DNA of 11,338 nucleotides from an uncultured Rhodospirillales bacterium (GTDB lineage: Bacteria; Pseudomonadota; Alphaproteobacteria; CALMVH01), in NCBI GenBank assembly GCA_937873165.1, contig CALMVH010000081.1, forward strand, positions 1 to 11,338, given 5' to 3'. Shown here piece by piece: positions 1 through 6,400 of the stretch. Numbering within the stretch: the stretch's first letter is position 1; the number at the start of each line of letters is the position of its first letter. Under the pieces are notes generated by a model. The model did not search any database and had not been told where the DNA came from. It was given only the letters and a program-made list of their open reading frames with translations. The position numbers were made by a program, and so were the translations under genes.

Positions 1-72
1 CAGTTGTGTGACTACCAAATGCCGCCTGCCGACAGGCCCCTGGTAGCCGCGCTGCGTGAACGGCTGCGATGA
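1..72 (+). CDS. 3' end of an unidentified upstream gene
   Basis: Frame 1 is open from the first base to a TGA at 70-72, giving 23 visible residues that end in ADRPLVAALRERLR. The TGA overlaps the ATG of the next gene as ATGA (69-72), the usual sign of a translationally coupled operon, so this is probably the tail of a real gene and not a chance reading frame. Too little is visible to name it. In several Alphaproteobacteria the methyltransferase that follows is paired with gloB (hydroxyacylglutathione hydrolase). The visible tail does not clearly show the family's usual NPFLR-type C-terminal motif, so I do not assign gloB. Confidence 0.5.
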   Translation, partial: QLCDYQMPPADRPLVAALRERLR

Positions 73-848
73 CGCCGGACCTCACGAACTTCCGGGATTT
101 CTACGCCTCGCCACTGGGGCAGGCGGCGAGGCGTATCCTGACCGCTAGGATCGCAGAGGCCTGGCCATCGCTGTCTGGGCTTTCGCTGCTGGGACTGGGA
201 TTTTGTTCCCCATATCTCGACCCGATGCTGGACGGCACATCAATGGTTTTTTCCGCATTGCCGCCGCAGGGTGGCGCGGCCCGCTGGCCATCGTCCGGGC
301 CGAACCTCGCGACCGTCGTGGAAACGGAGGAACTGCCCGTCGGGGATTGCGCCTTCGACCGCATCCTGATCGTGCATGGGCTGGAATTGATCGAAAATCG
401 GCAGCCGGTCATGCGCGAGTTGTGGCGCGTTCTGTCGCCCAACGGCCGCATTATCGTTGCTGTACCGAACCGCCGGGGGCTATGGGCTCGGTTCGAGACA
501 ACGCCCTTCGGCCACGGCAATCCGTATTCCGCAACGCAGCTACGCCAATTGTTGCGCGACCACCTGTTCGTACCGGAACGTACGCTGCGCTGCCTGTGGC
601 TGCCGCCTGTGCAGTCGCGGTTTCTGCTGGCATCTTCCCCGTTGCTCGAACGGATCGGTGCGGGATGGTTCGCGAAGTTGAACGGGTTGACGCTGGTCGA
701 GGCCTCGAAGCAGGTCTACGGCCTGCCCGTCGAAAGAGCCCTGGCGCGACGCCACCGCCGCTTGCACCTGCCGCAGCTCATGCCGGCGCAGCCGGGCTGG
801 TCTACCCGCGAGGATGCGACAGCAGGAACACCGCCTCCCGCGCCATGA
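69..848 (+). CDS. Class I SAM-dependent methyltransferase (Methyltransf_11-like), substrate unknown
   Basis: A 259-residue cytosolic protein with a Rossmann-type methyltransferase layout. The motif I equivalent is LLGLGFCSPYL (about residues 40-50). An acidic beta-2 end is near 85-90, FDRILIVHGLE is at 96-106 (the DxxxxxHxLE post-motif seen in this family), and ELWRVLSPNGRIIVAVPN is at 117-134. Motif I is degenerate compared with GxGxG, but this GLGxxxPYL form is familiar from the alphaproteobacterial proteins encoded beside gloB. The methyl acceptor is not known. The ATG overlaps the stop of the upstream gene (ATGA), which supports this start. The last 47 bp (802-848) overlap the 3' end of the convergent metX-metW gene, so the Pro-rich tail (residues 246-259) is encoded antisense to the conserved MetW C-terminus and may have little function of its own. 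Confidence 0.82.
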   Translation: MTPDLTNFRDFYASPLGQAARRILTARIAEAWPSLSGLSLLGLGFCSPYLDPMLDGTSMVFSALPPQGGAARWPSSGPNLATVVETEELPVGDCAFDRILIVHGLELIENRQPVMRELWRVLSPNGRIIVAVPNRRGLWARFETTPFGHGNPYSATQLRQLLRDHLFVPERTLRCLWLPPVQSRFLLASSPLLERIGAGWFAKLNGLTLVEASKQVYGLPVERALARRHRRLHLPQLMPAQPGWSTREDATAGTPPPAP

Positions 849-2604
849 AGTTGGCGTGCGGGCGCGGGTAGGTTTCGGAACTAACTTTCCCCGCGCCGTC
901 GATCGTCAGGCAGTGTTCGATGCGGATGTCCAGCGATTGCGCAAGGTCTAGGAAATCGTTCAAGGTAAACGGATGGATGGCGTCGGAATGCCACCAGCGT
1001 TCGTTCTCTCCGTATATGGGATTGCGGCCCGTCATCATCAGCTTGTAGCGGGTGCGCCAGAAGCCGAAATTGTCGAACGAGACAATGGCCCGACGGCCGA
1101 TGCGCATCAATTGTTCCAGCACCCCGCGCGGCTTTTGCACAGATTGCAACGTGCGGCTCAGCACCACGTAGTCGAAGGCGCCTTCGCCGAAGAACTCTAG
1201 GTCGCGGTTGGCATCGCCATGGATGACCGACAATCCTTTCGCCACCGACAGGCGCACGCCTTCGCGGCTGAGTTCCAGGCCGCGTCCGTCGACGTTCCGC
1301 TCCGCCGTCAGGTGGCACAGCAGGGCCCCGTCGCCCGAGCCGACATCGAGTACCCGCGTGCCGGGCTCGATCATGTCGGCGATCAGCTTTAAATCGGGAC
1401 GGATGGGGTTGAGCTTGCCCTGCGGCACGACCGGACCGAACAATCCCTGCTGCTGAGCCGACCCTTCCAGAAAGCCGGACACGACCCGGTAAAACTCGGG
1501 CTCGTCCAGAAGGAAGGCGTCGTGGCCTTTGTCGGTCTCGATTTCGACAAAGCTGACGGTCGCGCCCTCGCTGTTCAATGCGATCACGAGGTCGCGCGAG
1601 TCTTCGGGGGGGAATAGCCAGTCGCTTGAGAAGGCGACGATGCAGAACCGGACCTTGGTGCCGGGAAACGCCTTGCCCAGATTGCCGTCATAGTCGGCGG
1701 CGAGGTCGAAATAATCAACCGCACGCGTGATGTAGAGATAGGAATTCGCGTCGAAGCGTTCGACGAAGCTGTTGCCCTGATGCCTGAGATAACTTTCGAC
1801 CTGGAAATCGGCCTCGAAGCCGTAGGTGAAGGCGGCGCGGTCCTGCAGGTTGCGCCCGAACTTGCGCTGCAGCGCGGCTTTGGACAGATAGGTAATGTGT
1901 GCCGCCATGCGGGCGACGGCCAGACCCGAACGGGGCATTGTCTCGCGCGACAGGTACTCGCCGTTCGCCCAGCCGGGATCGGACAGGATCGCCTGCCGCC
2001 CGACCTCGTTGAAAGCGATGTTCTGGGCCGTGTGCCGCGCGGCGCTGGCAATGATCACGGCGTTGATCACGTGATCCGGGTAAGACGCCGCCCATTGTAG
2101 CGCGTTCATGCCGCCCATCGATCCGCCGACAACCGCAAACAGCCGTGCGATGCCCAGGTGATGGATCAGAAGCTTTTGCGCCCGCACCATGTCGGCAATG
2201 GTGATTACGGGGAAATGGCTGCCGTACGGGACGCCGGTTCCTGGATCGACGGATTTCGGCCCCGTACTGCCCATGCAGCCGCCCAGCACGTTCGAGCAGA
2301 TCACGAAGTACCGGGTGGTATCAATGGGCTTGCCGGGGCCGATCATCGTCGGCCACCAGCCGGGCTTGTTAGTAACGGGGTGCGTGCCCGCGCAGAACTG
2401 GTCGCCCGTCAGGGCGTGGCAGATCAGGATTGCGTTCGATCGCTGGTCGTTCAGGGTGCCCCAAGTCTCGTACGCGATATCCAGCGGCCCGATGGCGTTG
2501 CCATTATCCAGTGGCATTTTGGCGTCAACCGCCAGGCGGGCCACCTTGCCGGCATAGGCTTCGCTGCCCGATCTGTCATGCGGAGGGGGACGCCATTGCG
2601 CCAT
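802..2604 (-). CDS. metX: MetX-MetW fusion: homoserine O-acyltransferase joined to methionine biosynthesis protein MetW
   Basis: One uninterrupted 600-residue chain. Residues 1 to about 380 are MetX, an alpha/beta hydrolase that acylates homoserine at the start of methionine synthesis. Visible motifs are YETWGTLN (45-52), ICHALTGDQ (61-69), the IGPGKPIDTTRYFVICSN stretch (88-105), the nucleophile elbow GGSMGG with Ser162, catalytic Asp328 (SSDWLFPPE) and His361 (KGHDAFL). Residues about 380-398 are a short Gln/Gly-rich linker. From about 400 to 600 is MetW: RPDLKLIADMIEPG, then the SAM-binding-like VLDVGSGDG (418-426), a Gln-rich VLSRTLQSVQKP segment, and the conserved SFDNFGFWRTR, NPIYGENERWWHSD and HPFT blocks. 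Separate MetX and MetW are about 380 and 200 residues, so both halves look complete. The start ATG has GGGAG 11 nt upstream. Whether acetyl- or succinyl-CoA is the donor cannot be read from the motifs. In Pseudomonas putida metX and metW are both needed for this pathway, which gives the fusion a functional rationale. Confidence 0.93.
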   Translation of the reverse strand: MAQWRPPPHDRSGSEAYAGKVARLAVDAKMPLDNGNAIGPLDIAYETWGTLNDQRSNAILICHALTGDQFCAGTHPVTNKPGWWPTMIGPGKPIDTTRYFVICSNVLGGCMGSTGPKSVDPGTGVPYGSHFPVITIADMVRAQKLLIHHLGIARLFAVVGGSMGGMNALQWAASYPDHVINAVIIASAARHTAQNIAFNEVGRQAILSDPGWANGEYLSRETMPRSGLAVARMAAHITYLSKAALQRKFGRNLQDRAAFTYGFEADFQVESYLRHQGNSFVERFDANSYLYITRAVDYFDLAADYDGNLGKAFPGTKVRFCIVAFSSDWLFPPEDSRDLVIALNSEGATVSFVEIETDKGHDAFLLDEPEFYRVVSGFLEGSAQQQGLFGPVVPQGKLNPIRPDLKLIADMIEPGTRVLDVGSGDGALLCHLTAERNVDGRGLELSREGVRLSVAKGLSVIHGDANRDLEFFGEGAFDYVVLSRTLQSVQKPRGVLEQLMRIGRRAIVSFDNFGFWRTRYKLMMTGRNPIYGENERWWHSDAIHPFTLNDFLDLAQSLDIRIEHCLTIDGAGKVSSETYPRPHANFMAREAVFLLSHPRG

Positions 2605-2612
2605 TGTTGTCT

Positions 2613-2641
2613 TTGCTCCCGAAGTCGGATCGCGTTATAGC
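2613..2641 (+). promoter_or_regulatory. Candidate promoter for the chorismate mutase-hisC-tyrA operon
   Basis: TTGCTC (2613-2618) and TATAGC (2636-2641) are separated by 17 bp. The -35 match to consensus is poor (3 of 6) and the -10 match is 4 of 6. If used, transcription would start at or within a base or two of the ATG at 2647, giving a leaderless or near-leaderless mRNA. The core overlaps the metX-metW -10 element on the other strand. This is inferred from base pattern only. Confidence 0.25.
2634..2639 (-). promoter_or_regulatory. Candidate -10 element for metX-metW
   Basis: Read on the minus strand the hexamer is TATAAC, one mismatch from TATAAT. Initiation about 7 nt downstream would give a leader of roughly 23 nt carrying GGGAG (2616-2620) in Shine-Dalgarno position before the ATG at 2604. 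The -35 region would lie inside the chorismate mutase coding sequence and shows no good TTGACA match, so support is moderate. The short leader leaves no room for a SAM riboswitch. Confidence 0.4.
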
Positions 2642-2646
2642 GGGAT

Positions 2647-3381
2647 ATGCCGTCCTCCTTATCACCCCTTGATCTTCTGCGCCAAGAGATCGATGCCATC
2701 GACGATTCGATGCACGATCTGCTGATGCGCCGCGCCGCCTTGGTCGGTCGGATCCGCGCCGCAAAGCCTCCGGGCCGGAACACGCTGCGGCCGGGCAGGG
2801 AGGTAATCGTGCTGCGGCGGCTTCTGGCGCGTAACGACGGAGCCTACCCTGCATCCGCCCTGATCAGGCTGTGGCGCGAGATAATGGGCAGCTTTGCCGC
2901 CATGCAGGGTGATGTGACAATCACCATGCCTCCGCTGCTGGAAGCCGTCGCCCGGCGGCATTTTGGCGGCGCTTATATCTACCGGACGTCGCCCAGCGAG
3001 GATGTGGCGCTGAACACCCTTCTGGCTGACGGGGCGGTGCTGGCGGCCTTGCCATGGCCATCCACCCTGTCGAACTGGTGGCTGAGGTTGGCGGAACACG
3101 AGGGCGGCCCGCGGGTGGTTTCCGCCATACCGTTCCTGACGCGGCGCGTGGATCACGAAGCGTTGATCGTTGCGAATCTGGAGCTTGAGTCGACCGGCGA
3201 TGACAGAACGCTTGTGGTGATCAGCTCTACGGCGCAGTTGCCAGGGGGCGCACGCCCGGTTGCGGCGGCGGACGGCAGGCAGCTTGTCGAAGTCGCGGGC
3301 TTCCTCTCGCAGGAGGACGTCGCCCTGCTGGGCGACGCCGTGCGCATCGGCGTATACGCGACACCTTACCACACCGAGTGA
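2647..3381 (+). CDS. AroQ-class chorismate mutase with a PDT/ACT-like C-terminal half
   Basis: A 244-residue protein. Residues 8-90 form the all-helical AroQ chorismate mutase domain that converts chorismate to prephenate in the cytosol. Compared with E. coli PheA it has Arg12 (LLRQEIDAID), Arg28/29, Lys40, Arg51-Glu52, Ser82 and Gln87 at or near the active-site positions; the Asp48 equivalent is missing. Residues about 98-195 resemble a shrunken prephenate dehydratase: SPSEDVALNTLLADGAVLAALP recalls the family's FxDVFxxVxxGxADYxVVPIEN block, and EALIVANLELESTGDDRTLVVI recalls the block ending in TRFxVI. The catalytic Thr-Arg-Phe is not preserved and the GPxGSxS block is absent. The end (RIGVYATPY, 233-241) recalls the end of a PheA ACT domain. 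An in-frame TAG lies just upstream (2638-2640) and Arg12 is needed for activity, so the ATG at 2647 is the only sensible start. It leads an operon with hisC (7-bp gap) and tyrA. Confidence 0.85.
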   Translation: MPSSLSPLDLLRQEIDAIDDSMHDLLMRRAALVGRIRAAKPPGRNTLRPGREVIVLRRLLARNDGAYPASALIRLWREIMGSFAAMQGDVTITMPPLLEAVARRHFGGAYIYRTSPSEDVALNTLLADGAVLAALPWPSTLSNWWLRLAEHEGGPRVVSAIPFLTRRVDHEALIVANLELESTGDDRTLVVISSTAQLPGGARPVAAADGRQLVEVAGFLSQEDVALLGDAVRIGVYATPYHTE

Positions 3382-3388
3382 CGAGCCC

Positions 3389-4483
3389 ATGAATTCCCAT
3401 CCGCAACCCCACGCCGCAATCCTCGATATCAAGCCCTACATCGGCGGCGAGGCCAAGGCGGAAGCGGCCCGCCTGCACCGCCTGGCGTCCAACGAAAATC
3501 CGCTGGGGCCCAGCCCAAAGGCGATGGAAGCCTACAAGGCCCTCGCACCCGATCTACACCGGTACCCGGATGGGTCGAGTCATGCCCTGCGCGAGGCGAT
3601 TGGGTCGGTGTTCGATTTGCCCATGGACCGCATCGTCTGCGGGGCAGGGTCCGACGAGTTGCTGGGCCTGTTGATCCGCTCCTACGCCGGACCGGGCGAC
3701 GAGGTCATCCATAGCCGCCACGGGTTTCTGATGTACCCCATCCAGACGCGGCTGGCGGGCGCCCAGCCTGTGTCCGCGCCCGAAGCGGATCTGAAGACCG
3801 ATCCCAAGGCCATCATCGGCGCGATTACACCCGCGACAAAAGTGATCGTACTGGCGAACCCCAACAACCCGACGGGCAGTTTCCTGACGGCGGCGGAACT
3901 GCGGAACCTGCATGCGCACATTCCGTCACACGTTCTGCTGATCCTCGACTCCGCTTATGCCGAGTACGCCGACCATCCGGATTATGATGCGGGTGTGTCG
4001 CTGGTGAACGAGTTCAGCAACGTCGTGATGACGCGCACATTTTCGAAGATCTACGGGCTGGCGGCGCTGCGGCTGGGCTGGGCGTACGCGCCGGATCATG
4101 TCGTGGATGTGCTGAACCGCGCCCGCGATCCCTTCAACGTCAACGCCGCCGCGATCGCCGCCGGGATTGCCGCCGTGCGCGATGCAGAACATGTCGCGCG
4201 GTCCGTGGAGGTCAACAACCGCATGCGGCCCTGGCTGGCACGGCAGATGGAGCAGATGGGTTACCGCACTTACCCAAGCCTCGGCAACTTCCTGCTCGTG
4301 TCGTTCCCGCCGCATAATGCCGAAGACGTCCGCTTGTTCCTGAAAGCGCGTGGCGTGCTGGTGCGCCAGATGGGCGCGTACGGACTGGCAGACTGCCTGC
4401 GCATCACCATCGGCGATGAGGCCGACATGCAGGCGGTTGTCGATGGCGTTCGTGCCTTCCAAATCGAGAATCCGGCCGAATGA
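3389..4483 (+). CDS. hisC: Histidinol-phosphate aminotransferase HisC, probably also acting on aromatic keto acids
   Basis: A 364-residue fold-type I PLP aminotransferase. Visible features are SNENPLGPSPKA (34-45), the PLP-phosphate region CGAGSDELL (84-92), NPNNPTG (157-163), the cofactor-ring Asp187 in LILDSAYAEY, the Schiff-base Lys220 in RTFSKIYGLAALRLGW with Arg228, and the substrate carboxylate Arg338 in CLRITIG. HisC transfers an amino group from glutamate to imidazole-acetol phosphate in histidine synthesis. This gene sits between chorismate mutase and tyrA, not in a his operon. In Zymomonas mobilis a hisC-type gene linked to a cyclohexadienyl dehydrogenase encodes a broad-specificity enzyme, so tyrosine/phenylalanine transamination is likely here too (inference). 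The reading frame extends upstream to 3260, but that part overlaps the previous gene and is Arg/Ser-rich. The ATG at 3389, 7 bp after the previous stop, matches family length. Confidence 0.93.
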   Translation: MNSHPQPHAAILDIKPYIGGEAKAEAARLHRLASNENPLGPSPKAMEAYKALAPDLHRYPDGSSHALREAIGSVFDLPMDRIVCGAGSDELLGLLIRSYAGPGDEVIHSRHGFLMYPIQTRLAGAQPVSAPEADLKTDPKAIIGAITPATKVIVLANPNNPTGSFLTAAELRNLHAHIPSHVLLILDSAYAEYADHPDYDAGVSLVNEFSNVVMTRTFSKIYGLAALRLGWAYAPDHVVDVLNRARDPFNVNAAAIAAGIAAVRDAEHVARSVEVNNRMRPWLARQMEQMGYRTYPSLGNFLLVSFPPHNAEDVRLFLKARGVLVRQMGAYGLADCLRITIGDEADMQAVVDGVRAFQIENPAE

Positions 4484-5406
4484 ACGTACCCCTGTTCGAA
4501 CGCGCCGCTATCCTGGGCTTCGGCCTGATCGGATCGTCGCTGGCGCGGGCCTTGTCCGAAAACGGCCTGGTTGGCGAAATCGTCTGCGGCGATGCGAGCC
4601 AGGTCGCGTGCGACGCCGTTATCGAACTGGGACTGGCGTCACGCGCCACGACCGACCTCGCCGATGCCGTGCACGACGCCGACCTCGTGGTGTTTGCCGT
4701 GCCCGTCGGCGCCTACGCTGCGGTTGGCCATGCCATCGCCCACAATTTGAAAGCGGGCGCTATCGTCACCGACGTGGGATCGGTCAAGGAGTCGGTTGTC
4801 CAATCGCTGCAGCCGCTGCTGCCCGACTATGTTCAGTTGGTGCCGGGACATCCTCTGGCGGGTACCGAAAACTCGGGCCCGCGTTCAGGGTTCGCCGGGT
4901 TATTCAGCGGGCGGTGGTGCGTGTTGACGCCGGTGCCGGGTACCGATCCTGCCGCGATTGCGCGCATACGTGCCCTATGGGAGGCCTGCGGATCTAAGGT
5001 GGAGGAAATGGATCCCGCCCATCATGACCGCACGCTGGCGATCACCTCGCATTTGCCGCACCTGATTGCCTACACCATCGTGCATACCGCGACCGAGCTG
5101 GAGCAGGACATGCAGGCCGAGGTCATCAAGTTCTCGGCTTCGGGCTTTCGCGACTTCACGCGCCTTGCGGCCTCCGATCCCGTGATGTGGCGCGATATCT
5201 TCCTGAGCAACCGCGAGGGCGTTCTGGAAATGCTGCAGCGGTTCACCGAGGACCTGACCAATCTGCAGAAGGCCATTCGCCGGGGCGATGGCGACATCCT
5301 GCATGAAACATTCACGCGAACCCGCGCCGTGCGCCGTGGCATCATCGATGCCCGTCAGGCAGAGCCGGAAGCCCTTAAAACAGGCGCACCTCGGGCAGCT
5401 TCATGA
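4480..5406 (+). CDS. tyrA: Prephenate/arogenate (cyclohexadienyl) dehydrogenase
   Basis: A 308-residue NAD(P)-dependent dehydrogenase that oxidatively decarboxylates prephenate (or arogenate) in tyrosine synthesis. The Rossmann glycine motif is LGFGLIGSSLA (12-22). Asp38 at the end of beta-2 (VCGDAS) favours NAD over NADP. VTDVGSVK (96-103) and PGHPLAGTENSGP (122-134, His124) form the active site, with SHLPHLIAY (190-198) and GFRDFTRLAASDP (222-234, Arg224) as the substrate-binding block. The chain stops after the helical dimerisation domain. There is no C-terminal ACT domain, so allosteric tyrosine control through an ACT domain is not expected. The ATG overlaps the hisC stop (ATGA, 4480-4483), indicating translational coupling. 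The last 32 bp overlap the 3' end of the convergent DUF2125 gene. Prephenate versus arogenate preference cannot be told from motifs. Confidence 0.93.
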   Translation: MNVPLFERAAILGFGLIGSSLARALSENGLVGEIVCGDASQVACDAVIELGLASRATTDLADAVHDADLVVFAVPVGAYAAVGHAIAHNLKAGAIVTDVGSVKESVVQSLQPLLPDYVQLVPGHPLAGTENSGPRSGFAGLFSGRWCVLTPVPGTDPAAIARIRALWEACGSKVEEMDPAHHDRTLAITSHLPHLIAYTIVHTATELEQDMQAEVIKFSASGFRDFTRLAASDPVMWRDIFLSNREGVLEMLQRFTEDLTNLQKAIRRGDGDILHETFTRTRAVRRGIIDARQAEPEALKTGAPRAAS

Positions 5407-6400
5407 TCTTGAAGCGCGACAGGTAGAGCACCCGGTCCTGAATGGTGAGCGGCACCGTCAATGTTGGCACGTTCTGATCCCCCACCGGCTTCGCGATGAC
5501 CGACAGTCCCATCTTGATCAGGTCGGAATACTGCGCCTTGATCGCGTGTGTGCCGGCCAGGGCATCGATCGCTTCGTCAAAGCCATCGATGTGCGCATCG
5601 AACGATCCTTCAGGCTGGAAGCTGCTGTCGAGCGCCAGCGTACCGCCCAGACCAAAGTTCAACTGCGCCCATTGCCCTGAGAACGCACGGATTTCGATGG
5701 TTCCGCCCTCGTCGCGCCAAGCCGCCATCGATGCCTCGTTCAGCAGGGGAACGCGGCCCATCAGCATCGCGTCCAGCGAGAGGTGGTCGACGGTATTGCC
5801 CAACGCCGCGATTTGCGGCTCTGGCAGGAACAGCGTCGCAATGTCGGCTGTCAGGTGCGCGCCGGGCAGGGTATGGTCGGCGGGCTCCGGCTCGGGTTTT
5901 TCCAGGCTCAGCGTCACGGATGCGGCCGTTACCGGTTTCTCGGCAGGAACCAGTCCGTCGACGGTCACCGGTTCAAGCGCAAGGCGCGCGTCGCGCAGCC
6001 CCGACAGGCCGAGATGCAGGTTTCCGGTGACTGTTTCGATAGCGCCTCTGACCACCGCCCGCGCTTCGCTGGCGGGCACCGTTACCAGCGTGCCGTCGCG
6101 TGCGGAAACAGTTAAATGCGTGGCATCGAACAAGCTGGTTCCCAGGACCAGACGCGGCCTCGCGACCATGACACCGGACCGTCCGGTCAGGTTGAACTCC
6201 TTCAGGGTCACCCGCAGCGCAAATGGATAGCCGCTCTTGCCGTGGCTCGCCACGGTGATCACGACCCCATGCGCGGCCTGTGCCTGCAGCTGGCGCATGA
6301 CACGGTTCTCAGCGGCGTTCGCCAGGAAGAACCAGGCAACGGTATAGGCAAGCACCGCCCCGGCGATACCGATCCCGATGCGGATTTGTTTCCTTGTCAT
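5375..6400 (-). CDS. DUF2125 family envelope protein of unknown function
   Basis: A 341-residue protein with a single N-terminal membrane segment or uncleaved signal anchor (residues 7-27, preceded by MTRKQIR). The rest is a long beta-rich region with alternating hydrophobic residues, consistent with a periplasmic, AsmA-like or lipid-facing fold. The SGYPF turn (56-60) after the anchor and the C-terminal LTVPLTIQDRVLYL and KIMKLPEVRLF segments match what I know of DUF2125 proteins. No catalytic motif is visible and the function is unknown. Its ATG overlaps the plsC stop (ATGA on the minus strand, 6397-6400), so it is probably co-translated with plsC, hinting at a membrane or lipid role (inference). 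The 3' end overlaps tyrA by 32 bp on the opposite strand. Confidence 0.82.
   Translation of the reverse strand: MTRKQIRIGIGIAGAVLAYTVAWFFLANAAENRVMRQLQAQAAHGVVITVASHGKSGYPFALRVTLKEFNLTGRSGVMVARPRLVLGTSLFDATHLTVSARDGTLVTVPASEARAVVRGAIETVTGNLHLGLSGLRDARLALEPVTVDGLVPAEKPVTAASVTLSLEKPEPEPADHTLPGAHLTADIATLFLPEPQIAALGNTVDHLSLDAMLMGRVPLLNEASMAAWRDEGGTIEIRAFSGQWAQLNFGLGGTLALDSSFQPEGSFDAHIDGFDEAIDALAGTHAIKAQYSDLIKMGLSVIAKPVGDQNVPTLTVPLTIQDRVLYLSRFKIMKLPEVRLF

Noticed and set aside
838..862. Hairpin CGCCA-TGAAGT-TGGCG, plus a 9-bp inverted repeat (802-810 with 863-871), as a bidirectional terminator
   Set aside because: The stems fall in codons of conserved MetW residues and no T-run follows on either strand, so coding sequence explains them adequately.
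203..871. 222-residue plus-strand frame overlapping the first methyltransferase
   Set aside because: A +2 shadow of the methyltransferase with an Arg/Ala/Pro-rich composition and no motifs.
2605..2646. SAM-II or other SAM riboswitch upstream of metX-metW
   Set aside because: These riboswitches are common before alphaproteobacterial methionine genes, but the gap is only 42 bp, the predicted leader is about 23 nt, and no pseudoknot-like pattern is visible.
3260..3388. 43-codon upstream extension of hisC
   Set aside because: It overlaps the chorismate mutase coding sequence, is low-complexity Arg/Ser, and is not part of HisC. The ATG at 3389 gives normal family length.
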